Translations under genes and position numbers: made by a program
Shown: positions 10,079-21,540 of the stretch, in pieces
Layout: each line of letters begins with the position of its first letter
Numbering within the stretch: position 1 is the first letter of the stretch
Source of the DNA: Magnaporthiopsis rhizophila
Lineage: Eukaryota > Ascomycota > Sordariomycetes > Magnaporthales > Magnaporthaceae
Direction of reading: 5' to 3'
DNA length: 64,000 bases
Assembly (NCBI GenBank): GCA_003049465.1
Contig: PYSS01000029.1
Location: forward strand, 62,001-126,000
Notes under the pieces: model-generated
Databases searched by the model: none
Told to the model about the DNA's origin: nothing
What the model saw: only the letters and a program-made list of their open reading frames with translations

Positions 10079-13000
10079 CTGGATAGTGCTTCTGAAGGGC
10101 GGCCCTGCCGGTGGTCAGACGGGACACGGCCTTTATGCCGAAACCTGGCGTCGGTGTAGTCGTGTCTGGGGGCTCCAGCATTTTGTCACTCTCCGTCTTT
10201 CGGTTTTACTTGCCTTTTCCCAACACCCACCTTTTTGGCGGGCGACCAGACGACGCCTGTCTCTACCATTGTCATCTTTTTTTTTTTTTTTTTTTTTCTT
10301 TTCTTTTCTTTCGGTCAGCTGCCGATTCGTCAAGGACTCTGGAAATCTTCCATCCTTGACGTTTCTCCACTCGGCTGAGTCCTGACTGGACAAGCAAACG
10401 TAATGTGGCCATCAGTCCCCCCACCTTTTTTTTTTTTTTTTTTTTTTTGTCTTCTCTATTTATGTCATGTAGCGTTCTGCTTGTCTTTGAGAGCATTTAC
10501 TTGATACCATACTAAGCGCCACGGAAAGGATTTTACTGGATGGACGAAGGCCGGGTCTCTGGGTTACCTTGGCCGCACAGGACGTTAATGAGCGCTCAGG
10601 AGTTTATGCTGTTTATGGTTATGGAGTTTAAGACGGGATATTGTTATTTGTGTTAATCCCTTTTTTTTTTTTTTTTTTTTTTTTTCGCGCTGGATATGTC
10701 GAATCTACCCCTCTTTGCATGCACCTTTTTGAGCCTTTTGTTTGTAGCAGACCCCCATGTCGTTTTTCGTATTCTTTTCCGTCGGCCGGCCAAGTCCGCG
10801 GACAGCGCTCGGACTGGGCTGGGCGGGACGAGCTGCGCTACGGTGGATGTGATACATATCTTCCACGTGGTCATGGGCCAAGCCACTCCGAGATGCAAGG
10901 TACCTACCCACCTGCTTGTTCCCTAAGTGACAACGCCCATCTCGGCCTGTAATTTCTTGTGAGAATCATTACCCAAATGCGAATGTCGACATGTTTGTTG
11001 TGAAAGGTGCAAGGGGGTTACGGACTTTTGTTTGGTGAAATCGAATGACAGCAGCATGACGAGATTCAGGGATGGCGTCTGGTGTCCGGTGCGTTTGTAG
11101 ATAGGGCAGAGGGGAAGGCATAGACGTGCGCCGGTCCAAAAAAAAGCAAAGTAGTGCTCCGAAGTTGTTTCTGCAGCAGGGCAGGGAAGTTCCCGGTGTC
11201 GGGATGTCGATGCCGTCAACAAAAAACACATGGGAACAAAAGGCTCGCGGCAGTTGACGTTTCTCTACGGGGCTTGCGAGAGGCTGCTCAGTCCCCCCAC
11301 TTCGTGGCGAAGTCGGGCTGTGGAGCAGATACCTGATACCTTGGGTAGATAATGAGGTTGGTACCTACCTCGGCAGGCTTCCTGACCTGACGAGCCAGAC
11401 CAGGAATATCGACCCAGTGGTGGTTTGTTTTGCCCCTGTCATCCTTGTGACAATTTGATATTTCACTGGTTTCCCCAGTCTCCGATCCGTTCCGGGACCC
11501 GTGGTCGCATTACAGTGGGGGGCGGAAGGCTGCATTCCCGTGGTGGGAACACCACATTGCATCCCCTACGGTAGATCGTTTTTTTTTTTTTTGTGTTTCG
11601 CCGCGCTCCGATGTGGGGGATTCGCTGACAGGATTTTGCGTGTGGTGGGGTTCTTCTGTCTGGTGTGGGTCACGGCCAGGACCCATTTCGAATGTTTCGT
11701 GGGACAAAAACTTCGTTTCAGAAGTTTTCCAAACTCCAAACCCGGGCGCCTTTTTGCGTCATCTTCCAGCCCGTCACCTCCTCTCTCGCGCCTTGCAAGG
11801 CCGGAGAAAGCCATGGCGCCCTATACTGGGTGCCGCCGGCCTTTGTCGGCGTGGCCGTCTTTCTTACCTGGCTGCACTTCGGTACACGAATGGGGAGGAA
11901 AAAAAAAAAGCCGTCAGGTCGAGCACTTCGCCTTTACCTCCTTTGTCAGCCGACGTGGCCCATCAGATTGGCGACTCGCTGCTCCAGAGTCAGTGCCCGG
12001 CTGACGAGCCGAGGTTGACGTCTTCCCACGATGGATCGCGATTCCGTGCCCAGAGAGGGAAAGAAATTTAAAAAAAAAAAAAACATCTCGCCACCGGCGG
12101 CTAATCTGCCGTGGAGAACCTTGTCAATGTCTCCTCCCCAAACCAGTGGAGCCAGGTTCGAGAAGGAGCTTGGCAGAGGGACCCTTGTTGCTTTTGGTGT
12201 TTAAAAAAAGAAAAAAAGGAAAGATAAGGAAAGCAAGGTTTGGGCTCCGAGATTTCTGCCGAGCCTTGACTTGGTTTGACTCTTCCCTCCCCTCCCTCCT
12301 CTCTCTTCCATCTCTTCTTCTGCACCGCTCACATCCCCAACAGATCCGGATGTTTTAGGATTGTCAAGGCTGGCCCTCGTGTGCTGGGATGATCTGCATT
12401 ACTCCGCCGAGCTTAAAGCCCCGCAAGGGAGGGTTGGTTGTCCGCTTCACGGCAAAGCCTTTCGCCCTCTGCCACCGGCTGCCCTTGTGCCGATCGCAGA
12501 GACGACACTCGGGCTGTGTGGGCGGGGAAGACTTGCTGCCGCTGCTGCTGCCGTCTGGCGGTTACCGCGACGGCACGATACTGGACGACGATGGACGGGA
12601 TGGATTGGCCACTTACACACTCCAAGTGGCGAGTTTTCCTTCCTGCCTGCTAGTACCAAGGAGTCTGGCATCATGCCCAGTCGGCAGGGACTACTCCCAA
12701 CTCTGCTCCCTTTCCGCACAGGGACACCCTAACCGGGTGTCTTTGCTAGCTAGGAAGTACGCTGATGAAATGCTCTAGTTGACGTCGCCATGTGCGCGAT
12801 GTTGTCGCTGGAGAACGCTTATGCCCTTGCCACACCTCCGACGAAGACTGTCAGGGACTCCCCAGGGGTGCGGTGTCCAGCATCGAGATGATGTGACGAC
12901 CTTGTTGGGATGGAACGCACCCGGCACTTTCTTTTTTCTTCTTTTCTTTTTGTTGTTTGCCCATGTTCTGACTTGGCTTCTATCATGCATGACACAGATA

Positions 13001-13601
13001 TCTCGCGTTCGTTCAAGAACCGCGTGATTTGAGGTAAAATGCCTGCCATCCAGGGGGGCCTGTTTCTTTTCTCTCCTTCCCACTTTTTTTCCCTCTTATT
13101 CCCCTCCTCGCTGTTTCCCCTCCACGGTCCCCAGCACGGCCTCGTTTCTTTCCGGCTGTCAGACGTTGGCAGGTCCCAGTGGTTGCCGGAGCCCTTTCGC
13201 CTCCCATCTGATATATCAACACAGCACTGCGACGTCCTGCATGAGCGCTTTGGGAAGCCTATCTTTGGCAAGCTCCACCTGTTCCGAGGTCCATCAGTGA
13301 CAATCCGCGGTCCAGCCTTAACTGCCCACGTCACCCTCATCCAGCAATATTTTTGTTGTGCTTCTTGTTCCAGTCCTCAGTCACTTCACGTGCGTCAACA
13401 ACTCGCCAGCCGAGATAACTCAGCAACTGGGAGGACACACCACACCTGTCCATCGAGCACTCCGTTCCTTTCGACTGTTCTGTTTTCATTTTCATCCTTG
13501 TGTTGATACCCCTTCCGTCAGCGTTGATCGCTACAACGGACACGTACCGCCATATATACTAGGGGCTTGCTACCAGCACCCGCCAGTGGTAGCCGCCCAC
13601 A
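10079..13601. other. Intergenic, about 3.5 kb
   Basis: No convincing gene on either strand. It holds three T tracts of 21-25 bases (10277-10297, 10426-10448, 10661-10685) downstream of the RBR ligase, and shorter A or T runs near 11580, 11898 and 12070. The last 600 bases before the MFS gene are pyrimidine-rich and carry several short upstream ATGs, as in many fungal leaders. CATATATACT at 13552-13561, about 40 bases before the MFS start codon, is a possible TATA element. Confidence 0.5.
10277..10685. repeat. Three T homopolymers downstream of the RBR ligase
   Basis: T runs of 21 (10277-10297), 23 (10426-10448) and 25 (10661-10685) bases occur within 410 bases of the 3' flank. All are T on the plus strand, which is the coding strand of the neighbouring gene. 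Confidence 0.95.
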
Positions 13602-15592
13602 ATGCCTTCCTCCTCCTCGACGCCGCCGCCGCCGCGGTACAACGTGTACGGGAACCACCACAAGTACGACCGCAAGTACGAACGCCAGCCGGGCGCTCCG
13701 GTACGCTCGTCGGCCGACATGACTTTCTATGACGACTCCAAGAGGACGCCGCCCGCGATCGAGGTGCTGCCGTCGCGGCCGACAGAGGCACGGCGGCAGA
13801 GCCGCCGCTTGTCGAGGCCCTACCGGCCCGGGATGCCGAGCGACTCGACCGAGAACCTGACCGACATCAAGCTGCGCGACTGGGGCGAGACGCGCGACGA
13901 CCTCGTCGTCGGCACGTCGCAGCTCTTCACGGCCTCGGGCCAGCGTCGCTTCATCCCCATGCCGACGCCGGACCCCAAGGACCCGCTGAACCTGCCCGAG
14001 TGGCGCAAGTGGGCCGCCGTCGCGGCCCTGTGCTTCTTTGGCGCCCTGGCCCTGTCGGCCGAGATCATCATCGGCGCCCTCGTGCCCATCTTCGTGCTCG
14101 AGTACGCCGGCATCGACCCCAAGATCGTGGGGCAGATCGACCTGGGCGCGCTCGTGCCCCAGGGCGCCGTCGAATTTAACCCGCTCAAACTGCTGGCCAC
14201 GCTGGGCGGCCCGCCTATCGACGAGGTGTCGCTGCTCAGCTCGATCCCGCTGCTGGTCAACGGCCTTGCGTCGTACCTGTTGGTGCCTCTGTCCATCGGC
14301 GTGGGCCGGCGGCCGGTGCTGCTGTTTTCGGGCTTTTGCGCCTTTGTGGGCGGCTTCTGGGCCGGCGCCTCCACGAGCCTGCACAGCCACCTGGCGGCGC
14401 GGTCGCTGCAAGGGCTGGGCGCGGGCGCCGTCGAGGCGCTGATCCCGCTCATCGTGCAGGACATGATGTTCATCCACCAGCGCAACAAGTCCATCTCGCT
14501 CATCGCCGCGTCGCAGGGGCTCATCATCGTCGGGCTCGGCATCTCGTCGCCCATCATCGTGGCCCGGCTGTCGTGGCGGTACCTGTACTGGATCACGTCG
14601 AGCGCCGCCGTGGTCGCCTGGTTGCTCATGATCGTGCTGGTGCCCGAGACGCGCTGGATCCGCGGCAACGACGAGCTGGCCGGCAAGGAGATCTACGAGC
14701 TCCGGCCCGGCGAGACGCGCCCCCGGCTCGACCCGGCCGTGTACGGGCCCCGGACCAACTGGAGCGACTTTGGCGTCTTCAACGTCCGGACCGAGTGGCG
14801 CCTCGCCGGCCAGTCCGTCTGGGACACGTTCCGGTCCACCATCTTCCCAAACATCTTCTGGGTCATCATCGTCAACTCCATCTTCGTCTCCATGCAGGGC
14901 GCCGCTAGCCAGGTCGGGTCGAGCTTGCTGATCGCGGCGCGCTGGAAGTTTGAGCACCTCGGCCTGGCCGTCGTGCCCATCGTCATCGCCACGCCCTTTG
15001 TGTGGCTCTTTGGCGGCTGGGTCGCCGACGCCGTCAGCAACGCCCACGCCCGCCGCAACGGCGGCCGCCGCGAGCCCGAGGCCCACCTGCTCTCGCTCGT
15101 GTTCCCGCTCGTTGCCGGCGTCGCGGGCACCATCGTGTTCGGCTATGCGGGCGAGAACATCCTGACGGTGCCGAGCATCACCGTGCTCGTGGGCATCTTC
15201 TTCATCGGCTTTGGCTTCTTGACGGCGAACGCCCTGTTTGCTGTGTATCTGGTTGAAGCCTATCCTGCCTATGCTGGGTGAGTTTTTTTTTCCCCTTCTT
15301 TGTTCTCTCCTCCCCTAGAACGCCAATGCTAATCAACATCCCCAAATCCAGCCCCGTCCTCGTCAACGTCTCGTCGTTCCGCCTCATCGTCGGCTTCATC
15401 ATGTCCTTCAAGGCAACCCAGTGGATCCAGGACATTGGCTTCCTCAGGAGCTTCGGCATCTACGGCGGCGCCCTGGCGCTGTCGTGCCTGGGCCTGCCTT
15501 TTGTCTACTTCTACGGCAAGCGGATCCGCGCCTGGACCGCCGGAACCCTCGCCCCATCCCAGCCTCTTGACGAGCAGAGGCCTGGGGCGTGA
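13602..15592 (+). CDS. MFS transporter with long cytosolic N-terminal tail
   Basis: Major facilitator superfamily membrane transporter, substrate unknown. Exons are 13602-15277 and 15352-15592 (GTGAGT donor, CAG acceptor), giving 638 residues. The first 125 or so residues are hydrophilic and Pro/Arg-rich. Hydrophobic segments then begin at WAAVAALCFFGALALSAEII, which follows the DPLNLPEWRKW lead-in seen in DHA-type fungal carriers. A GRRPVLLFSG loop after the second or third helix fits the MFS motif A position, and RSLQGLGAGAVEALIPL fits the motif of helix 4. A long hydrophilic loop follows PETRWIRGN. The intron interrupts the helix pair near PAYAG, and the second exon supplies the last one or two helices. 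Drug or metabolite efflux is a guess from the general family. It ends convergently about 1 kb from the SH3 gene. Confidence 0.87.
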
Positions 15593-16645
15593 GGACTTTT
15601 TCTATGTATCTGCTTCTTTTCCTTTTCCTTTTTTTTTATCCCGCTTTATCCTATATGGTAGTGGGGATTTTCTTTTTGTCATATGTGTGTATTCGGGGAG
15701 GTACGGGATTCCACCATGGCTAGATTAGACGCCGCGGGCTGTTTGTGTTATGTGTACGGGGTACGACGCGAACTGGGCAGGTTATACTGCTCACCTGTCT
15801 TTCTTTTACGATCTGCTTGTACATAAAGTGTATATCCTTTTGTATTTTCCTGTCCTTTTCTCTCTTCTGTACCATATCTACTTCCTTCCTCCCAACCACA
15901 AAATGCTAGGCTGGGCCTTAGAAAAAAGAGCTAGTGTTGGTAGCGGTCGGTCCTCCTGTAGACACAGAGGTCTGGAGAGGTGATGAACAATGATCGCCGT
16001 GATGTGGGAAAGGGTCTCTCGTATTGTGAATAAGAAGGAAGGGATATACCGATCAGAGATAGAGCAAGGGAACGGGTATATACAGGAACCCGAGCACCCA
16101 AGGCCTGTTCCTCCGCTCTCACCCATGCAGGTCCGTGGAATTCCGGGATCCCGCGGATGCCGTCATGTTTCCGGGACTCCCGCCCTGCAAAGATGACACG
16201 CGCGCACGGGATTTAATCATACAAATTTGTTGTAGGAAACTAGTGCCCAACCGAGACATCCGATTTAAGTGCGCAGGCAGCGAAGTGGGAGATGGTCAGG
16301 CCAGTTTTTGGCAACCGAGTTTTATCGATTATCATGTATACTAGCTCCAATATCAGGGAAACATAAATCAAACATATCTTGAACAGTGCGCTGACGCAGA
16401 TATTATCTCTGCGTCGATATATGCAAAAAGGAGATAGCCAAGAAGACAAACATGTAGCGTGCCCAATGAAGGAGAAATATGAAGATGTTGAAGGAGAGAT
16501 GTAACAAAAAAAAACCCCCCATATTAACGGAAACACGTCAACTCATGCGGCATACCGATACGTAACAGAAAAAAAAAAAAAAAGGAGGGGGGGGGGGGGG
16601 GGGGGGGGAAGGGGAACAAGGGAACAAAATCGAGAAAGAGAAAGG
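15593..16645. other. Convergent intergenic region
   Basis: Shared 3' flank of the MFS gene (+) and the SH3 gene (-). It is AT-richer than the genes. I see no coding region. It ends in the A and G homopolymer tract listed separately. Confidence 0.6.
16569..16608. repeat. A15 / G22 homopolymer pair
   Basis: 15 A (16569-16583), then GGA, then 22 G (16587-16608), placed 38 bases beyond the stop codon of the SH3 gene in its presumed 3' UTR (T and C rich on the transcript strand). The exact lengths are likely uncertain. Confidence 0.9.
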
Positions 16646-17574
16646 CTAGAAGATGGAGTTGACAAGATTGCCACCAAGCGTAGCCCCGGCGCCAAAAAGG
16701 GCGGCGTTCCCAAGCTTGCCGCCCGCTTTCTTAGCAAAGCCGCCAACCTTGCTGCCGCCGTCCTGCTGCGGCTGCTGTGCCTCCTGCTGCGGCGCATTAG
16801 CCACAGCCATGGGCGGGACGGGCGCATTGTACGGGTTCTGCTGCTGTTGCTGCTGTTGCTGTTGCGGGTAGCCGTAGGCCGCCGGCTGCTGCTGCTGCGG
16901 CGGGGCACCGCCGTAGTAGCCGGCGCCCACGGCTGCCTTCTCATTGACGGGGTAGGCGGGCTGCGGCGGGCTGGGCTCGGGCTCGACGTAATTGCGCGGA
17001 AAGATGCCCTCCCGCCCCGTGCGCAGGTTCTGGCCCATCCACCAGTCGGCGTTCATGTACTCGTGCACGGCGATGCGGTCGTCGCGCTCGAAGCTGCAGT
17101 CGCGCGCGTCGGCGCCCGCGTACCGGTACAGCGCGCGGGCGTGCGAGAGGACGGGTTTGCCGCTGCTGGGCGGCGGGGGTGGTGGCGGTGCGGCGGCGGC
17201 GTTGCCGTAGGGTGGCGGCGGCGGCTGTCGTCCGTTGCTGCTGATGCTGAGGTTGGCGAGGTCGGCGGTGGGTGGGGCGGGCGTGGAAGAAGAGGAGGAG
17301 GAGGAGGCTGCGGCGGGGGCGCGGGCGGCGGCCAGGCTGCCCTCGGCGGGGAGAAGGGAGTTGATGCTGTCGTAGGCTTGGTCATCTAGCACGCCCTTTT
17401 CGTACAGGCTCTCTAGCTCCTGCCGGGGGCGGGTAGAACGAACGGGTTAGTTTAGTTTTGCGGGTGAGTGAGAGACAGAACAAAGCACGTCGGACGGAGG
17501 AAAATGCCCACATTCTTGATGATGCGCAGAGACTTGTTGGTCTCGATGATGGCTTGCCGGTCTGCCGAAACCAT
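16646..17574 (-). CDS. Lsb1/Pin3-like SH3 protein with Gln/Pro-rich tail
   Basis: Small cytosolic SH3 adaptor resembling yeast Lsb1 and Pin3 (Lsb2), which bind Las17/WASP and act at actin patches. Exons on the minus strand are 17574-17512 and 17419-16646, giving 278 residues. The first exon has only 21 codons (MVSADRQAIIETNKSLRIIKN) and joins to ELESLYEKGVLDDQAYDSI, which is the conserved N-terminal helical region of the family. The SH3 domain runs over about residues 135-190 (ARALYRYAGADARDCSFE, then DWWMGQ and GIFPRNYVE). After it comes a Gln-, Pro- and Tyr-rich stretch with an unbroken Q run, and a Gly/Ala C-terminus (GNAALFGAGATLGGNLVNSIF is split here only by description). In yeast the equivalent tail is prion-like, and whether that holds here is inference. 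Confidence 0.85.
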
Positions 17575-18618
17575 GGTGGGCCACGAGGGGGCGGGGCAGA
17601 GAGGAAAGAAAGGAAGTGATTCTGGTCGCAACGGTAATGGTCGTGCGGGATGCGGTTTGCTGCGCTGCGCTGCGAGGACAATGGCAGAACGAGTATATTT
17701 CAACCAGATAGAGCGAATGATGGAAGAAGAAAGAAAGGAAGCCTTGGTGTTGGTCGAGGACAGCTGACTTCGCCTTGGACTGTGCTCGGCGTCTTGGAGG
17801 ATTCCGCTTGTGGGGGCCCCTCTGGGCGCTTATTCGTCAGAGGGCCCACAAGTACCATGTACTGTACACATGACGGATTGATCTGCCACGAGCCATTGTC
17901 CAATTACAGGGCGCTTGCCTGCCCGCTCGCGGTTTAGGGGATACGAGATCCGGTGGCGGCCGCGTGGGCCGTTCGGAATCGCGGGCAGGAGCTTCATGGT
18001 TTCGGTCTTCCCAAGGCAAGGAAAACCCAGTAAAGTCGCGTACGGAATTCACGAACAGATCGGGCACTCCGGGGGCACGCTTAGTGTTAGACGGGACGCG
18101 TCAGCAGGCTGTCTTGAAAAAAAAAAAAAAAAAAAAAAAAGTCTAAATTACCCAGGCGGAGGCAGCCGGTGGCAGCCAAGCCACTTTTTTTTTTTTTTTT
18201 TTTTTTCTTCTCCTTTCTGCCAGGCCTGGACAAATGTCGTGAACGTGTTGTTTTGCGGGATCGGCTTCGGAATCAGCGAGCTGGCCGAGTTCTCACGGGC
18301 TATTGTTAGTAATCTCGCGGACTATTCTTCGGACGCTTGGAAAGACTGGCTGCCATCTCCTGCAGCCGCACCACGGCCATTATGAACGAAAGACTCGGGA
18401 GAATCGAGACAGTCCCGGTCTTGTATGAGCGTGGCTCGTCTCATCCGACATAGGTCACTCTCTAGACAACGAGCCTGACGAGGGAAAGACGCAAAGACGT
18501 CAATGCTCCAGGAAATTGCACTTTTTTTTTTCTTTTATCTCTGTCAAAGTATATCAAGTAGTTACAGCTCGTTCTATAGAGTGAGAAATCCTTCTGCGTT
18601 TATACTTGCAGGCTAACT
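17575..18618. other. Intergenic, SH3 gene promoter side
   Basis: Promoter region of the SH3 gene and 3' flank of the dehydratase gene, both on the minus strand. No gene seen. It contains the facing A24 and T22 tracts listed separately. Confidence 0.55.
18117..18206. repeat. Facing poly(A) and poly(T) tracts
   Basis: 24 A (18117-18140), a 44-base spacer, then 22 T (18185-18206). The two tracts are complementary and could form a long A-T hairpin. The spacer contains GGAGGCAGCCGGTGGCAGCC, a short imperfect direct repeat. Confidence 0.9.
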
Positions 18619-20532
18619 CTACTGCACAAACTTGCTGTTCTCGACAACGTACATGTCGACATATTCGTCGACCGACAGAGACTCGAGCTTCTTGCCGTCC
18701 ATGCCGAGGTCGATGAGCTGCTGCACCTTGTCGGCCGGGTAGTGGGCCTCGAGGTGGCGCTTGTACTTTGCCAGGATCTCGGGCTTGGCCTCCTCGCGGC
18801 GGAGGCGGTGGCCGAGGGGCGCCTCAACCACCACCTCGTCTAGCACCGTGCCGTCCTCTAGCTCGACCGTCAGGCCGTTGGCGATGGTGCGCTGGGCCGG
18901 GTCGTGGTAGTCGGCCGTGAACTTGGGGTCCTCGACGCAACGGATCTTCTTGCGCAGCGACTCGACTAGGGGCGACGTGGCCGCCTCGGAGCCGTCGACG
19001 TAGTCGGCAGCCGTCAGGCGGCCGTAGACCAGCATGACGGAGCACATGTACTGGATGCAGTGGTCGCGATCGGCAAAGTTGTCCATGGGCTTGAACTGCT
19101 TGTCGATGATGCGCACGCAGGCCTCGTGGGTGCGGCACGTGATGGCCTTGATGTCGGCAGCCGACTTGCCGCGGGTCTTGAGGAGAGCGTGGATCCTTTC
19201 GCAGCACTCGATGGCGGTCTGGGAGTGGAACTCGGCTATAATTCGCCGTGTTAGTGGGCGTATAGACGACGGGAAGGAAAGAAACGAGAAAAAAAAACCG
19301 TACCAGGATACGACACCTTGAACAGCACATTCTCCATGACGTAACTACCATAAGGCCTCTGGAACTCAAACTTCTTGCCCTTGAACAGGACGTCGTAGAA
19401 GCCCCAGACGGGAGCGGACAGGACGGTGGGCACGCCGGCCTCGCCGCGCAGGACCTTGAGGGCCAGGTTGACGGCGCGCTGGCAGGCGTCGCCGGCGGCC
19501 CACGACTTGCGCGACATGGTGTTGGGGGTGTGGCGGTAGGTGCGCAGCGACTGGCCGTCGACCCAGGCCTGGGTGACGGCGTCGGCCGTCTGCTTCTCCG
19601 AGAGGCCCAGCATCTTGGAGACGACGGCGGTGCTGGCGACCTTGACGAGCACGACGTGGTCGAGGCCGACCTTGTTGTACGAGTTGAGCAGGGCCAGGCA
19701 GCCCTGGATCTCGTGGGCCTTGATCATGGCCTCGAGCACGTCGCGCACGGTGAAGAGGCGGCCGCCGGCGACCTGTTTGGTGGAGGAGCCCGGGGCGGCG
19801 GCGGCGCGGTTGGTGCGGGTGGCCCAGTCGGCCACGGCCAGGATGGCGCCCAGGTTGTCCGAGGGGTGGCCCCACTCGGCGGCCAGCCAGCAGTCGTTGT
19901 AGTCGAGCCAGCGGATCATGGCGCCGATGTTGAAGGCGCCGTTGACGGGGTCGAGCTGGAAGGGCGTGCCGGGCACCCGCGTGCCGTGCGGCACCACCGT
20001 GCCCTCAACCACGGGGCCCAGCAGCTTGGTGCACTCCTTGAACCGCAGGCCCTCGAGGCCGCAGCCGAGCGTGTCGAGAAAGACCCATCGTGCCGTGTCG
20101 AACTGGGCGAGTGAGGCGGTGCGGTTAGTCTCGGTTTCGCTTGCTGAGCCCTAGCAAATCTAGTGCGGGGTATGCCTGTTCGCAATGGCCGTGCGCGGTC
20201 TGCTGCTTCTATGTACTCACAGCCAAATCCGAGTCAATTGCCGTGTTGTGGACGTAGCTGGCAATGTCCGAGATCTCGGGATCGTACTCGAGCGACGACA
20301 TGTTGGCGGGTGCTAAGGATTGGCGGGTGGCAGAGGTCGAGAAGGCCGGGAGCGCGGACGGGGAGGAGCGAGCCCTTGGGGTGGAGCGGAGGGCGGGCGA
20401 AGACGAGGAGATGCTCTGCGACGTGGCGGCCAGCGTCAGGGGCGCCGAGGAGCGGAGGTAGTTTCGCTGCTGTTGCTGTGAGAGGCGCAAAGTCCGTCCG
20501 GCGGTGCGGAGGGTCCTGTTAACGGCCAACAT
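18619..20532 (-). CDS. 2-methylcitrate dehydratase, MmgE/PrpD family, mitochondrial
   Basis: Predicted enzyme of the methylcitrate cycle, which dehydrates 2-methylcitrate during propionyl-CoA breakdown. Exons on the minus strand are 20532-20221, 20102-19304 and 19235-18619, giving 575 residues. The first 70 or so residues are rich in Arg, Ser and Gln with few acids, as in a mitochondrial presequence. The catalytic region follows from [19 protein letters not shown]. Family landmarks are [20 protein letters not shown] (the substrate-pocket signature), GWEG-like spacing before [11 protein letters not shown], and the spliced [17 protein letters not shown] across the second intron. The C-terminal domain ends in DEYVDMYVV. 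An internal ATG at residue 78 (base 20301, MSSLEYDPE) could start a form without the presequence. All introns are GT-AG (118 and 68 bases). Confidence 0.92.
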
Positions 20533-20983
20533 GGTGGCGCTTTAGGTTTGTGGGAGAAAAAAAAAACAAATCAGGTCGACACTATGAGCTCCCCAGCCGT
20601 TATTGTACGATATTTAAGCGCCAGCCAAAGGGGTAGCCTCGGCTCAACGCGGCTGCCATAGGCCTTGGACTGGAGGAGACGTGTGGGGTTTACCGAGGGT
20701 CTCGCAAAGGTGGAAGGGAATGAGGCTGTTTTTCTGTCGCCATTTCCGATCTCGGCTCACATTTGAGCGGTCGGGCAAAATGGAACAAGCTATTGAGGCT
20801 GGACCCATTTTGACGGTGACATTGGATCTCACAAGGCTGATCAGGTAATGAGAAAACAATGCGGCCGACAAAACACCATAAGTGGAAAAAGAGGAATCTG
20901 GCTTGAACTCGGGATTGTCAAAAAGGAAACAGACTTTGAACAGAAAAGTTTAAACATTCGTGATAACGGCAAAAGATTTAAGA
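20533..20983. other. Intergenic, dehydratase promoter
   Basis: Upstream region of the dehydratase, reaching to the tRNA. TATTTAAG at 20610-20617 is a possible TATA-like element about 80 bases before the start codon. Nothing else recognised. Confidence 0.5.
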
Positions 20984-21055
20984 CTCCGATACGGGGAATC
21001 GAACCCCGGGCTCGGCAGTGAGAGTGCCGGATGTTAGCCACTACACCATATCGGA
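20984..21055 (-). tRNA. tRNA-Glu (anticodon CTC)
   Basis: 72-base cloverleaf on the minus strand. The acceptor stem TCCGATA pairs with TATCGGA, with discriminator G at 20984. The anticodon stem CGGCA/TGCCG encloses the loop CTCTCAC, giving anticodon CTC, which reads GAG (Glu). The T arm CGGGG-TTCGATT-CCCCG contains a perfect B box GGTTCGATTCC. There is no intron, and CCA is not encoded, as expected in a eukaryote. A short T run (TTTT, complement of 20971-20974) downstream could terminate RNA polymerase III. Confidence 0.97.
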
Positions 21056-21422
21056 TAAGTATTGGTTATTGGTATTCTGTGACGTGGGCACACTATGTTA
21101 GCCGGCCCACCTCCACCGGGGTTTACCAGTACGTACCTGCCGGGTGTTGTACGTTATGGCCTGAGGGTGTCCATGCCATACAACGTCCAGGCAGAGCTGC
21201 TCGTTTGTGAGTCCCAGGTGACTCACCAAGCTAACCGCGATGCTCGACGGTCCCGCGCATAAGAAAGAAGCACACCGTCAAGTGACGGCCAGCCCCTTCC
21301 GATCTCCATGCTGAACTTGACCTACAAGAGCCCGATGGTTTCCTTCTTGACTCCAGCAAAAAGAGCAGCCTCGTAGCAGTCAAAGGGGACAAACTTGTCC
21401 ATGTGCAGCCGTCTATCCCTTC

Positions 21423-21540
21423 GAGTGCGGAAAGGTGCCGACCCGCCGATCTTCCACCTCTCGGCCAACCAGAAATTGTTATCGGGGATAAACACTGGAG
21501 ACTTTTTTCTAATTTGAAGGTCGGCACCTTAACCGCACTC
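21423..21540. repeat. Imperfect inverted repeat
   Basis: The left arm 21423-21443 reads GAGTGCGG-AAAGGTGCCGACC. The right arm 21519-21540 is its reverse complement with one inserted base and one mismatch next to it. The spacer is about 75 bases. It lies 370 bases from the tRNA gene. Confidence 0.85.

Noticed and set aside
13518..15086. 522-codon minus-strand frame across the MFS gene
   Set aside because: It is the antisense shadow of the GC-rich transporter exon, and its Asp/Gly/Arg/His-rich translation has no domain.
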